64,000 bases of DNA from Hydractinia symbiolongicarpus (taxonomy: Eukaryota > Cnidaria > Hydrozoa > Anthoathecata > Hydractiniidae): the NCBI RefSeq assembly GCF_029227915.1, contig NC_079875.1, positions 3,720,001 to 3,784,000 on the forward strand, given 5' to 3'. Position 1 is the stretch's first letter. Every line of letters starts with the position of its first letter. The notes beneath the pieces were generated by a model. The model ran no database searches, was not told the DNA's origin, and worked only from the letters and a program-made list of their open reading frames with translations. Positions 23,910 through 37,700 of this stretch are shown here, one piece after another. The position numbers and the translations under genes are program-made.

Positions 23910-25987
23910 CTAAAAAATTAAATTATAGAAATTAACTATATATAAACTATAAATTAACGAGAAAAAGTTTGGAAATAGTTTTCTGTAGAAAAAAATGCTC
24001 CACTATTTCTTTTTTACAGTTACGTAATGTCTCGATTCTGCGTGGAGAACAATAGACACGCGCACAAATTTCTGTTGGTAGAAAATATGAACAACAGACT
24101 ACAGTAACCAAAGATATTCATTTAAAACAGAAATATTCGCTTAAATTGGGCAAGATTGTTTTTTAGTTTAATATAGTTTAACTTTATTCGCGCATTTTAA
24201 CTTTTTTGTTATGTTACTTAAGACCTGAAGCAACTCTTATGGTAAATTTCATGTCCAACGGTAAAACCTTTTGAATCTTGTGTTTCTAAAGCATTTATAA
24301 AATTTATTAATAGCTATTTTACCCTATATGGTTTGTTTTTAACCTACCTGAAGGCCCGCGCATGTAGAAAACTCCACAAACTTTTGTAAACATTGGAAAG
24401 TCTTCCATAAGATTCTAGTTTAAGAGGGAATTTAGTCTGACTAAAATTTACACAGAAAGTGAGGTTAGGATTTAATTTTTCTTTTTTCATCCATAAGTGT
24501 TTACAAATTATATTTAGTTATTTCTTCCTGGCGGATCTGAATCAAAAAGAAAATCTTAAATACTTGAAGACCTGCAAGCACCTCTGATGTAGTAAAGATG
24601 AGCTTAATTTTTTGTTGATAAACTTCCTCCTCAAATCAAAATATTGTCCAACAATTTCGTCTTAAAGCTCTTTATTTTAAAATCGCAAACTGCATATTTT
24701 TATCCGCAAAATATATAAAATTCTAGAATTCGCAAAAGTATAGCAAATTCTCGAAAACTTAACTGTTAAGGCTAATTTTCATTTTCGTACCGCAAACATT
24801 TTCTTTAAAGTTAAATTACAGTCAAAATATTCAAAGAATATTTGTTGTAAAATAGACTTAATACAAAGAATAGCACAATACATTGAAACAGATGTCTAAT
24901 GGGAGGACCTAAAACACTGCAATTTTTATAAAATCAGCAAACTTATTGTTTATCAAGAAAATATTTATTGTTTACTCCTAGGAATAGCTTTTACTATGTT
25001 TCAATCACAAACTCGAATTAATAATATTATGACCACACATTCCTGATAAAAATTCTCCAAAACAAATTTTGTATCGAATGTGTTCGTTCACACGCAACCT
25101 AGCCTATCCGATATCCGAATGTAGTAGTATCCTTTGAAGAGAAGAAGGTAACTGGCAATCTTAGAAGATAAACAAACGTTGATGCTTCTACTTTGTAAAA
25201 TATTAACTACCTTCTGCCGGTACTTCTAGTCGCCCTACACACATTATATTCTGTAATGATCTTTCTCTATATATATTCACAATGTGTAAACAGGGTCTAC
25301 ATCGTGATTACGAAATTTTACATCAACGGCTGATACTACTTTAGGTTAAAGTTGTGTAGAAACTAAATGGATTACCTTTCCAATCTATCATTTTCCATGA
25401 TGAAAATAAAAAAAACTGTACCTGGTGGCTACTTGATTTTCACTGACATGAAAACTGCAGGAAAGCGCGTGCATATTAGTAGGGGTAGGGGTTGGACGGG
25501 GTGTTTCGAAGTGAAATATCTTTATAAAAAACAAAAGTATTTTACATATAACAAATATTTCTTACCCCCGGCATTGCTTAAACACGACCAAGATGGGTAA
25601 TTACATATTTCCCTTGGAAAGTATTAACTATTGTTAAATAAATAGCAAAAATAAAAAAAAACGCAATTGTATTGACTATAAAATAATTAACCAATAACAC
25701 CTCTAAGCAGACTTGAAAACATTTTCGACAAAGTTATATTTCGACATTTATGACTTACGTCATATTATGTAGTAATCGGTATAAATTATATAAACACATC
25801 CGCGATTAAAGAAACACAGAGAAAGTAAAATCCTCAGATCTTTTTCATATAAATAAATTTTTGAAGTATTATACAATCACTTTTAAAAAAGTGAAAACAG
25901 TTGTTTTCATCAAAGTAAAAAAACTGTGCGACTTCGGTCACGTCATGTGACTATTCCCTACCATGTGACAATATTTTTATCACGTGA
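23910..25987. other. Region upstream of the RRM gene; possible 5' exons only
   Basis: Two minus-strand segments look exon-like but are not proven. One ends at 24354 with a GTAGGT donor and an open frame behind an AG at about 24445; its phase (two spare bases) fits the next RRM exon. The other, at about 25250-25212, starts MCVGRLEVPAE and ends at GTAGTT, but its phase does not fit directly. The rest is AT-rich with no recognised gene. The 77-codon plus frame at 25367-25600 has no recognisable feature. Confidence 0.35.
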
Positions 25988-28900
25988 TCACATTTTTTCA
26001 TAGGTTAACACGTGTTCACAAGTTTTGCATTTTTTCGAGTACATATCTTCTTCTTCGTCGTAGGTTTCATTCTCACTATCGTATTCGTGGACGTGTTTTG
26101 ATAAATCTTTATGCCAAGTGCTTGTGCGAACAGCTTGTCGAAGATCTAAAACAAACCAGTAGAATTTAGAAGGTTTCTGAGCCAAATTTAAGGAGAATAC
26201 ATTAAAAACGTACAAAAACCTTTCTGTATTTAGGATTTGCTTAAATTTTAGGAGGACATAAAGTTACTTATCATCAAGCCTTTCTTTATTTTAATGTCAG
26301 AGAAAACTGGTCTTGTTGCAAAATGTCATAAAGTTACTGTTGAAAAAAACAATGGATATCACACCATGAACAATTTTAGGAGGAATTTATATTTTAAGTG
26401 CAAATTTTAGGCTATTTTAACAGAATCTAGGTGTAGTAGACTTAATAACTCGGCATCTGTTTTGCAATAAAATAATTAATATTTTAAAATGATGAAAAAG
26501 TTTGTGCTATTAAAGCAGTATAGACAGTGGCACATTCGATGTTGCGTTGGATGTCGTTACTGCAACAATCGATAGAAAGGGTGACATTGTTTAGTGTTAA
26601 ATGATAAACGGATGCTTACAAAGGAACGACCCTTAACCCTCCCCCCCCCTCCCTCCTCCACTTATACACTACCTCTAACCTTAATGATTATCCTGTCGCT
26701 TTATCTTAAAGAAAAAGTGTTATACCTTTAATTCTCTTTTCATATCTTTTCTTTTTCATTTTCTCTTTATTTTCGCTTCGTTTTTCTTTGTGTTCTTCTA
26801 ACGACTCTTCATTTTCCCACACTTCCATTGCACGATCGTACACCTGAGAGGTTAAAATAAACACATAAAACACAATAAATAAACCGAATCACAACAATAC
26901 TACTTCGACAAGATATCGAATCGCAACAACGCAATTCGATAACAAACTAAATGACAACAACAAGAGCTCGAAAAAAAATCGAATCGCAACATCACGAGTT
27001 CGATAACAAATCGAATCGCAACAACACGAGTTCGATAATAAATCGAATCGCAAAATCACGAGTTCGATAACAAATCGAATAGCAACATTACGAGTTCGAT
27101 AACAAATCGAATCGCAACAACAAGAGTTCGATAACAAATCGAATCGCAACATCACGAGTTCGATAATAAATCGATTGGAACCAACACCAGTTTGATAACA
27201 AACAAGACAAGTTTAGGTGGTCACCATTAAAGTAAGTAACTGCTGCTCAACATTTTTTATGTAAATAAGTCAACTATTTAAATCACAGTCAAGATAAATT
27301 CTTTGTTAAAATTACTATACGGATTTAAGTTAAAGCACCAATTCTTTTTCGTGCTTTTCCTTAGGGTTGTAAAAACAATAACAACAACAACAACAGCCAC
27401 CAACCTGTCTGTTATAATAAAGTTTCATATCTCCCCAGCGTTCATTGTGTGGATTTTTTTTCACAATAAATTGTAGAGGAGGTTCACGAATATCAAAATC
27501 ACAATCTTTTAAACAGTAGTTCTAAAAAAGAAAGTAAAGAAAAAAACTGATTTTGAATGCTCAGAAATATTTTGAATTAATCCTATTCAGTTCCAGATTT
27601 TCAGAACATAAAATCCATTGAATTGTAAATGGATTTTATGTTCTGAAAATCTGGAACTGAATAGGTGTTTCACGTAGAGTTCTGAGGTTTTGTTTCTGGT
27701 TGATAAAAACATTTTTCAATAAATCTTTTAGTGATCAATTTGCAGTATATATTAAGCGCAACAACCAATGAATTTGCAGTATTTATTTAGCGCAACAACC
27801 AATCAATTTGGAGTATTTATTTAGCGCAACAACCAATCAATTCGCAGTATTTATTTAGCGCAACAATCACTCAATTTGCAGTATCTGCTTAGTGAAACAA
27901 CCAACCAACTAGCAGTAACTGTTTAGTAAAACAACCAATCAAATTTTAATACCTGTTTGGCCTCTGTTTTTGTTACCAGCACGTGTTTTTCATTATCCCT
28001 ATAAGAATAAAATAAAATAAAAATAAATCATAATAGAAAATTACTATTTTTTGTGAACAATTTCACACGAACAGCACAAAAATAGTGACAAAATTAAGTG
28101 ACCAATAGCTGTTCTTATCAAAAAGTCTTGTAGCCACATCGACCATGTGCAAACATTGATTATAGAAGAAGGAGGGTGAATAAGCCTTGTTCCTTTCACT
28201 TGCATGATTTCTGTCCCTGATCTATATTGAAACCATGGAGGCTAACAAAAACGAAGTCGCAGCCGAATTCCAAATGTGTAGCTGGAAAAGTTACTACAAA
28301 TTGCAGTACAATAGACACTTTATTTTTTACTTTATTATAGACACTATATTTTCTTTAATTTTGCTATCAAAAATATCAGCGAGTACTGTAGCGTCGTGTA
28401 AAGTTACACAAAACCAGGCAAAAACATTCTAGAAAGTAAATTTTCATCTGAAACCTCGGACTCAACCATGGTTGGTCACACTACACCTTAAAAAAGAAGT
28501 TGAGAATTATTGCGTTAATGATTTACCTACATCCGTCGCAGACTTTTACGTCGAAATGTTTTAATAAGTACGATTCAGAAAATTTGGTGTTGCAGTCTTC
28601 ACAAACATCTTTCTTCTCACCAAGGACGGGAGCTTAAAAGAGTGAGAAGATGAGATGAACTTGAACTAAGTCGTATTTGTGGTAAGAAACAAAAAGTTAA
28701 AAACATCAAATATAAATAACATATATTTAAAAGAATAAACACCTCAAGGGGAAAAAGTTTTGGGCTGGATTTAAATTGAAGTATTTGAAAAAATTATAAC
28801 TTTTATTTATTTCCAACAATCACTAAACTTCTTCGGATGCTCTTTAGAAAGTATGTTATATTTTGTTTTGACTAAATTTGAACTCCGATAATTTAAGGAC

Positions 28901-29330
28901 TTAGGAAAAAAAAATATTATATTAACAACAATAGAATCTTTAAATTATTTATAAAGCATATTATTAAATCGTCATAAACAAAACTGGCTAAATAACACGC
29001 AAACAACACAAAGCTATGCACAATTTGGCATATTTCTAACAAGATGTCCTCTTCCAACTGGCAAGTGAAAAAATACTTACCAGGTTGGTCAATTAAATCA
29101 GCAGCACATAAAAGTTCTTCTTCATCATCTGGTTCCAATAAAAACCCTCCTCCACTATCAACCAATCGTGAGCCACCAACCGTGATTAATTTCTTCTTAT
29201 CTGCTGACTCAGCATAAGGATGTGACGTCAAACGAGCAGAACGTAGAAGCAACGCTCTTTGTCGATTTCGTTCAATACGTGCACGTTGCTTATCTGATAA
29301 AGCTGTTTCATCAACTTTGCTCTCACTCAT
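25988..29330 (-). CDS. XPA: XPA, DNA damage recognition/scaffold protein of nucleotide excision repair
   Basis: All six exons are visible on the minus strand: 29330-29081, 28632-28527, 27998-27953, 27521-27405, 26843-26726 and 26145-25988. They join in phase to give 264 residues (human about 273). Exon 1 has the basic [18 protein letters not shown] segment and [14 protein letters not shown], the family's ERCC1-binding Gly-Gly-Gly motif. Exon 2 has the zinc finger Cys94-x2-Cys97-x17-Cys115-x2-Cys118 (CEDC ... CDGC). Exons 3-5 give the DNA-binding domain ([30 protein letters not shown], then a Lys/Glu-rich helix). Exon 6 ends with the conserved [20 protein letters not shown] region and [11 protein letters not shown]. 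The start Met is in the expected place, upstream of the conserved basic region. In the family XPA binds distorted DNA in the nucleus together with RPA, ERCC1-XPF and TFIIH. No frame damage was seen. Confidence 0.97.
26884..27190. repeat. 30-bp minisatellite in XPA intron 5
   Basis: About ten copies of a unit containing CGAATCGCAACAACACGAG and TTCGATAACAAAT, with point changes. It produces an 88-codon open minus frame that is an artefact of the repeat. Confidence 0.9.
27582..27665. repeat. Perfect 38-bp-arm hairpin in an XPA intron
   Basis: The arm at 27582-27619 begins CCTATTCAGTTCCAG and is exactly complementary to the arm at 27628-27665, which ends CTGGAACTGAATAGG. The loop is eight bases. 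The transcribed strand would form an 84-nt hairpin without mismatches. It could be a young foldback insertion, a recent inverted duplication or a small-RNA precursor. Confidence 0.9.
27735..27955. repeat. 34-bp minisatellite beside XPA exon 3
   Basis: About six copies of a unit containing ATTTGCAGTATTTATTTAGC and GCAACAACCAATCA, with landmarks about 34 bp apart (27738, 27772, 27806, 27840). It abuts the donor side of XPA exon 3. Confidence 0.85.
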
Positions 29331-30691
29331 GGTGTCTCAAAAATCCACCATTCTGTGAAATACACACCATCACATTATTGTTAACTCTTTTTCTTAGTCT
29401 AAACAGGATGTTTTCTGTTACAACCAATGTAGTTCCGTGTGAAACTTAACTCGGTACCCACTACCCTATCAATCAATCAATCAATCAATCAATCATGAAG
29501 CAATCAAAAAATAAAGCAATCATCAAAAAACAGTCAGGTAAAATTGATTAAATTTTGGCTCCATGACTAAAAATTATGCGAACCAAAATGTTTTGCAGAA
29601 CTTTATCGACCGACCATTTTCACCAACATTCGTCTTTTATTTTAACGCATTAAAAACCAAAAAGTCTCAAAAAATTAGAAGATACAAAGAAAAATTAGAA
29701 GATACAAAGAAAAATTAGAAGATACAAAACTTCGTATATTTCCAGTTCACATTTTCAGTTTAAACTGTTATATAAAAGATGACTATGTTGGTAGTCAGTA
29801 AAGTCACTATAATATTTATCATTCAGCAGATGAATCTAAAGAAATGCTAGTTCATTACAGGTGTCTACATTTTAATAAATTCAGGATTTTCAAGGTTTTC
29901 CTTTTTTATTATTTTTGTTTGTTTTAATTTAAGGTTATAAACATGAACAAAATACCTTGCTACATAATAATGTAAAAATACCTAAAAATAACAGTGCTCA
30001 ACATTTAAATCACAGGGTAGTTAATCATTTAAAACAGTGCAAATACAATATCTGTAACACCTTTAAGGTCAGCTAGTTTGATGTCAAGGTTTTTAAGGTC
30101 TGGCAGACACTCGGATTAGATACATAAACAATTCTTGGAAAATATTTTACTATGAAAAATCTGGTTCAATTTTATATTATATTCTTATTCGCTATAGTTT
30201 ATACAAAAGTTGCAATTTACATCCTTACTGTTAGGATAAAAATAGTATATAATTAAAAATAAAATTTCATTATAAAAAATAACCAATAAATTCACGTGAC
30301 TGTAACAAGTTGTCTTTGTTCATCTTAATATGTTATGCCTCGGATTTAGCAAAAATAATAAATATTCTGTCTTTATTTTAATTCTGTTTAACGTCCCTTG
30401 TTGAACAATTTTGTGTTACTTCTTTATGACTTTTTTATATCGCCAGATAATATTAAAATCAACAGAATAACATTATGAAAAAACAGAGTTATCTCTGTTG
30501 TAACCAATATTTGGATTGGATACTCAAAAGCCAAATAGACAGCATCTTGTCACTTCATGAAGGCCAAAATATGACATCATCTACTTCAGCATGTGATTAC
30601 TTGAGCTGAGTAAATTGACACCGTTACATTCAACATGGGATGACACTGTCAGATTTGACATGCGATAAAGCTGTTGGGTTAAATCTTGTTA
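29331..30691. other. Intergenic between SNX and XPA; simple repeats
   Basis: Contains (AATC)n at about 29468-29494 and three tandem copies of AAAAATTAGAAGATACAAAG at about 29668-29730. This interval should hold the XPA promoter on the minus strand, but no core element could be named with confidence. Confidence 0.5.
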
Positions 30692-33097
30692 TCAGGTTCG
30701 ATATATGCCATCCAAGCAACCCTTCATCACAATACAAGGTAAACGTCGCTCTTCTTCTCGTTCTACAAAAATATACAAATCCAGCAATATAAAAAAACAC
30801 GAGCCTGTATGTAGTTAGTTTTATGTTTTAACAAACGTAATGTGCGCTTTACAATTATTATTATTTAAATAAGAAATATATCAAAATAAGAAAAATAAAA
30901 AAAAAAATTAAAAAAAATTTGAATGAGGCAATATTTATTTTTACCTTCGCTATCACAATAAGAAAAATATTTTGTTTTTGTACATGGCAATATTTAGTTT
31001 TACCTTCACTGGTCGGATGAAGATACACATCCTTCTTAAAACAAATCATTCTCTGGTGCTGATTCGTCTGTGGAACTCTAAAAAAGTATGTCTTCTCTAC
31101 AATCTAAACACTTTGACAAACAAGACGTTGTCCTGGTTTCCAATTAAATAGGCAATACAAGAGATGACTGAGGATACATATGCCAGATGAAAAATTCTTT
31201 ATATTTACTGCTTATCATTCAGTTAGTGGACAGGTTCTAATGAAATATTTAAGCAATGGCCATTTGTTAAATTTAATCCTTGCAAAATTCGGAAAACAGC
31301 TAGTAATTTGTGTAAAACGATTTAGTGTATATACACTAAATTTTAATACACTTGAATTTTCCTTATTGATAAAAAAAAACCCAACCATTTCTTTTGCCTA
31401 TCTACAATACTTCACAAAACATATTGACACAAGTTGGCAAACTTCAAATTTCGTCCCAATTTGTTTCACTATTTTGGTACGGGATTGTAGAGTTCACTCT
31501 TGATGAAAAATATTCTTTTTTTACTTTCAAGTATGGTAATACTCACTGATATGACTCATCAAGATCATCGCTGTCATCTAACGTATTACTAAAAAAGAAA
31601 TCCCCAAGTTTTATATTGTTTATGTAGTCAAGTCTTCACTTCTGTATTACTACAGGAGAGAAATAAATTATAGGAACAAAACAAACAAATAAACAAATTA
31701 TAGTAGAACATACAAACAAACAGAAAAATAAAAACAAACAAACAAGCCTTACTCTTCTATCTCTTCGTCATAAAAGTCACGAAGCTCCAAGAAATTTAAA
31801 AGTCTTTCAGGAATATCATCTTGAAATAGATGCAGCACTGCCTGTAAATATGCAGCCACACATTTTATATTTATTATATTTATTTTTTTCAAAACAGTTT
31901 CAAGGATTTAGAAGACTTTGAAATCATAATCTTTATTAGAAGGACCTTTAAGAGTTAAAGCATAAAGACAAGTTAAAGTCTAGCTAACAGAGTTTTTCTA
32001 ATACTGTATTCTCTTATTTAATTTTCAGAAAACAATGTGAACAGACTAGAATAGAAACATACTTGAAGGTAGAATTGCAATCCTTTTCTTCGTGTTTCTA
32101 AAAGTTTACCATCTTTGTTCAGTACACGTTTCGGTGGGAATGAAATTTTCCTGTCGATTATTTTTTGAAGCTAAAAAAAATAACATAAATGTCTACTTCA
32201 TCTTCATAAAACTAAAACACTTTTTTACAACAGCATCAATTAGCAACCCACCTTTCGATATATGTCATAAAATTCACTGTATCTTCTCTCAACCTGAACA
32301 ATCTTTCCATTGTGTATAACTTCGATGCAATAAACCTAATCATTGAGATCACGTTTATCATTATCGAAACAAGGTAAAATCATTTGTTTGTGTTTTCATA
32401 TAAAATCACCTACAGAAGATTTAATATTCTGGAAGAAACTAAACTGCAAATAAACAAAATAAACTGCAAGGTAAAAAAATTAGGGGTCGGATTTGTAATT
32501 ATTTGTCATAAGGAAAACAAACACTTATTTAAAACAAAAGCTTTTGTGATTTTGCTGCAATCTTATGCAGTTCAAAGAATACGCATCAGTGGTAAAAACT
32601 ATGTATCTGTAAGATGGAGTGAGAATTTTAAGCCCGCAAAATACACAAGGTCCGTGTCTCAATTATCACATAACCGAATGTAGACTAAAATGCCTAACCC
32701 ATTCCAAAATGGTATCTCCTGAGAACTTGCAGACATGCTTTTAAGTGTTTTTTTATTGATGTAATTGTGTAATTATGAAATTATCCTTGTTTTTAATTAT
32801 ATGTTTTGTTCTTAATCTAGAGCTTTTACTAACAAATCATTATTTTATGCACTAAAAATAGCGTAAGCCGCAAATTTTTTATTTAAATTCAAATATATTT
32901 GTTCTTATTTTCCATCATTATGTCAATGGCAAATACACTTTCATGATTCTTTTAGTTCAAGACAGAGGGAAATTAATTTTAAGAACAATCTATTAAAATA
33001 TAAAGGTAATTACAGTGTAATTCTTTCCATCATCTTGATTAGTGACCGTCTTGAATGTTGGTATCATTACTCTCACTTTGTTTGATGTCGCAAACAT
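30692..33097 (-). CDS. PX-domain sorting nexin, SNX22/SNX24 type
   Basis: Seven minus-strand exons join in phase: 33097-33014, 32335-32252, 32170-32063, 31841-31753, 31588-31547, 31077-31004 and 30762-30692, giving 183 residues (human SNX24 about 169). The start MFATSNKVRVMIPTFKT matches the first beta strand of the family, and the exon boundary falls just before VYCIEVIHNGK. The PX core is visible: ERRYSEFYDIY (Arg-Arg-Tyr of the phosphoinositide pocket), the proline loop FPPKR and ETRRKGLQFYLQ (second basic residue of the pocket), then LLNFLELRDF. After an acidic linker (DDSDDLDES) come FKKDVYLHP and the terminal LPCIVMKGCLDGIYRT, matching the short C-terminal strand shared by SNX22 and SNX24. 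In the family the PX domain binds phosphatidylinositol phosphates on endosomal or Golgi membranes. Which of the two paralogues it represents is not decided. Confidence 0.93.
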
Positions 33098-34781
33098 TTT
33101 ATGTGAAATTTCTCTATAAATAATATAAAACAGTTTAAAAATTTTTTATTGTTGTTTGTTGCTACAAAAATAAAAAACACAATACTGGCTCTTCCCTGAC
33201 CAAATCAGCAAACTGAGCATTTTGAATTTCCATTTAACTTTTTTTTCAAGAAACAGGGTAGGAAATACCATACTAAAAGTACTATGGTATCTGGTAGCAT
33301 ATAACTTTATGTACGTCGATGAAACCTGATTTTTCCCATACTTGTTATTTTTTTACTTTCCCCCTTTAGTTTCAGATCTTCATTGACCTTTCATCAATTA
33401 CTTCAGGTTCTGTGTGCTCAAAAATTATCAAAATTTAAATTATACCTGTTTCCATGCTGACAAATGGTTGATAAGCTGTCTCTACATAATAGACGTTTTG
33501 GAGGACAAAGATTTAGGCAAATATTAGGAGATAACAAAAAAGTAACAGAAACTCAGTTTTTTATAATTTTTTTATTATTAGTATTATTACAAAATCCTGG
33601 TTTCCCTTTGTTTAAAAAATTGATGGTACCTTATTTTAATAATTACTTCTAAAGTTAATAAAAAGACAAATTGACAAATAAACAATTTACAAAAAGTGTT
33701 TGACATTTAAAGACAATCCAGTTAAATAAAATGTTCTAAATAATTCAATAAATATATATACCCACTTATCAAACAATGACCAAAAATAGTAAAAATAAAA
33801 CCAAATAAACTTATTTCACATTGGTACAAAAAAGAAACTGACTCGGCTTAAGGTAGGTTTAAAACAATTGGTCAAATAGATTGACATTAATTCGTGCAAA
33901 AGTAGAAATGCTTCCTACTTTTGGTTGATGAATTCAACCGCTTTCATTTAAATGAAAACCTGCCTTTAAGAGATTAAGATGTAATCTCCGAAAAGACCTG
34001 AACATTTGCTTCTTAACCGTTGCAAGTGTGACTTGAACCTAATTTCAATAAACTTCGAGGGTTAATATAAAGAAATGGAAAATTATAATATAATAACGAG
34101 GCATTTTTTTCTACTTTTTCAATTTTTACATAAAACTTTCAGGGTTGGCAAGATTTTTCTGAAATTATGGAAAATTAAAAACTATTTAGAACTATGCCAA
34201 AAACCTTTTGTGATTTTGCAGTTTTTAAGTAGCTGCATTCTCCATTATTTATTTACGCAATTTGTCATCCAAAGAAAAACTGATAATAAATTTAAACATT
34301 GCGTAAAAACTTAATTAAACTTATGACATATTTCATTGTACTTTGTAAAACATCACAAAACTATGAATATATACCAAATAAAACCAAGATAAAAATAAAA
34401 AATAAAAAGTATGGACAATATATACAATTTTGTATAATGTATTAAATAAATTTTTTAATTAACAAATCGAAAAATAGCATTTTTTCAGAGCTTTCTTACC
34501 ACCAGTTAATGGAGAAAAAAAAGCTGTGTCGTTTTTACAAAATATTAAGTCTGACAGAAATTGAAAAATGCGAAAGAAAATATTTCAAGTCATAACTTGT
34601 CTTAATAACACAATTTTAAAATGAATCCTGAACATATATTTAAAGCTTTTTGTTAAACAAACCGCCTCAGGATAATGATTTCATTAAAAAATTAGTCTGT
34701 CAGTCTGCTTTTTTTGAAAAACAAAATAAAAGCAACTTCCCCATAATAAAATTCTCATGTCAAGAAAATTTTTTCGATCAA
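33098..34781. other. Intergenic between inversin and SNX genes
   Basis: AT-rich. Short frames at 33464-33652 and 34075-34314 show no domain. The start of the SNX exon is preceded by TTTATAG on the minus strand, so an intron in the 5' UTR is possible and its promoter could lie anywhere here. The inversin 3' UTR occupies the right part. Confidence 0.5.
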
Positions 34782-37700
34782 TTAAGAGTTATCATTACTT
34801 CGAGAGGTTGATCGGCCACGTAAGAATAATTTTGGCTTGCCAGTTTTAATTGCCGAAGCATCACTTTTTGAGAGTGGTTGCTGCACGGATGCCAATGTTG
34901 GAGATTCTGCTGAATTCGATGATGCTGAACTGCGCTGCAGAAGTCTCTTTTTGAATGAAAATTTATTGGAACGCTTTTTCTTAGTGTAAATATTTACAGG
35001 CACTGAATGTGATGCAGTAAGTTTCTTTTTACCTTGTTTCTCTAAAAATTTGTTTTCTTCAAAGCTGGAATCAAAATCATCGCTTTCTTCTTGTCGCAAT
35101 GAGGAATGTCCATGTGCTATAGATTCCTCATCTGTGGAACTTATTGGTGCTGTGTCATCTTCGAAACTGCTATAATTGCTCTGTTGGGAGACCAGCTTGT
35201 TTTTTAAATATTGTCTCCATGCTAACTGAATAACTAAGGCAGCAACTTCCTGCAAAGTAAACTCGTCGTTTTCTTCTTCTTCATCATCTTCATCTACATC
35301 ATCATTACAATATTCGTCTTTTTGTGCATCAATTTCAGTTTCAGGTGAGGTTGCATTGCATAAATCAACATTATTTTTTGCATCCTTGTATAAACTAATT
35401 TGTTTTGGATTCTTTCTTGACAAATATTTTCGAAAAGCTTTTTGAATTATGACTGCAGCGTCTGTTTTCAATCTGATCATATTAATTCTTTTTTGATCAC
35501 GTCGATAAACATTCCAAGGTTTTTCTGGATCAGTGTCAACAGGAAATACATTGCCATGAAAAGTATGCCCATGTGAAATATGCTTTGATGGTAAATCTAC
35601 ATCAACACTACTTGTAGCGCCTGAATCTATTACTATATCTTGTTTTCTTTGCATTATTGTAGAAAGCACATGATTTAATGGTTTTGTTTCAAACAATGCA
35701 CTACTCTCGGAGGAAGATGAGATTATGCTACCTTGTTGATGAGCAGCAACATATCGACTGTAAGTTTTGTTATACCAATTATTTCTGTCACCTTTTTTAG
35801 TGTTTCCAGCATTATTAATATCACTTGATCCAGCAGAACTAAGTGATGAATGTGTAGGTCTGTTATTGTGCGGTATAAAGTGGTTCGCATTTGCAACTTT
35901 TAATGTTTTCATTGTTGTATAATTATTTTGGCCAACATCTTTACCACCATTAAAAATAGAAATACTACTAGCAGTCTTTCTAGTATCATTGTAATTTTTC
36001 ATAGTAGATTGTTCCCCAACAACAGAAGAACTTGAGTAAATTTTATGATCTCTTACTAAAAGACCTCCATGAACAGCTGGTAAAGATCCAGTACTGGTCT
36101 TACGTGCAGGTGGGTATATTTCATCAAAACCTTGTTTTTGTAAATAGCTGTAAGGAGATAATGAGCCAGCACTAACTTTGTGTAAAGACATTGGATTAGT
36201 ATTATCTGTGCTAAACTTTGGGCCACTCCGTAAATCACTACGGCCTCTGTCAGCATGGTGAAAAACTGAGGATTTTGAGGAAACAGTATTTCCTGAAAGG
36301 TTACTAACTGTTGATCTTTTTCTATGGTTTGTTGTCAAGTAATTTTGAAGTTGTATGTCAGGACCTGTGTTGTGTTCAATGTTATTAGTGGCCATATTGT
36401 TTTGATTACTGTAAACCTGCAATGTTTGTATATTTCCCAATTTCTGATTAAACAAATCCTGCTCTGAATGGTACGACCCGCCAGTGTCAGAGACACCTCT
36501 ACGAATAATTTCATGTTTTAGAAATAATTGTTTTTTTTCATGAAAATGCCTCCGAAACTTGTATCCTCTCCAAACAGCTTGTATTTTCATCGCAGATAAA
36601 TCTTTTAGTGATGCAGCAGTGTATGCATTATTTTCAGTTAAATAAAATGCAACATCTTGATGATCTTCTAGTATGGAATAATCAAGTGGTGTTAACTGTT
36701 CAACGCTACGTTCAAACATGTTGACATTAGCACCAAATCTTGAAACTAACAACTTGACAGCGTCCACAGAACCAGATCGACATGCCCAGTGCAATGCTGT
36801 ACATCCATCATTATCCTGCATGTTGACATCAGCACCATTTTCTAGTAAAACACTCATACAATGAACAAATCCACCATAGGATGCAAAGTGAAGTGGTGGG
36901 CAACCAGCATTATCTTTTGTATTTGGATCAAGATTATTTTGGATAAGCACTTTTATAATATCTGTCCTATCTACCATGGCAGCATAATGTAGTGGGCAAC
37001 GGCCTTCTAAATCTCGATCATCAAGATTTGATGAAGAACCATGACTTAAAAGCTCTGTCACAATTTCTACATGGCCAGATGCACAAGCATAAAACAATGG
37101 GATATGATGCTTTACATCTACAGTGTCCACATGAGCTCCATTTTCAATAAGCAGTTTTACACAATTTAAGTGACCAGCTTGTGTGCTCATGTGAAGAGCT
37201 GTTTGACCATGTATATCTGCAGCATTGGGATCTGAACATTTACTCTCCAACAAAGTTTTTACAACTGCGTCACATCCTTTAACGGCAGCCCACATTAACG
37301 CAGTTCCCTGTTTATCATCTGGTATATCTTTAATTCCCTTTTTATTAAGCATAACTTGTACTACTTCATGTGCATTGTTTTGTGCTGCATAATGTAAAGC
37401 TCTGACACCATTATTGTCGCTAAGTGTATAATCAGCACCATGTTTTAGAAGTAACAACACTAAAGATTTATTTCCCAGTACTGCAGCCCAATGTAACGGT
37501 GTTCTATGCATGTGATCAATGCAATTGACTTCAATTTTATCAACGGATAAAAGAAACTCAACTAAACTGTAATTTGACTGACCAACTGCCATGTGTAATG
37601 CTGTTCTACCTTCACAGTCATTCCAGTTGCAAATAAATGGGTCTTGTTCAATAAGCATTTTTAAAATAGAAGCATCTTTATTTTCACTAGTCCAATGGAG

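Noticed and set aside
25212-25250. MCVGRLEVPAE segment as first exon of the RRM gene
   Set aside because: It ends with one spare base, which does not fit the first mapped RRM exon without an unseen intermediate exon.
26889-27155. 88-codon repetitive protein frame in the XPA intron
   Set aside because: It is produced by the 30-bp minisatellite and lies between well-supported XPA exons.
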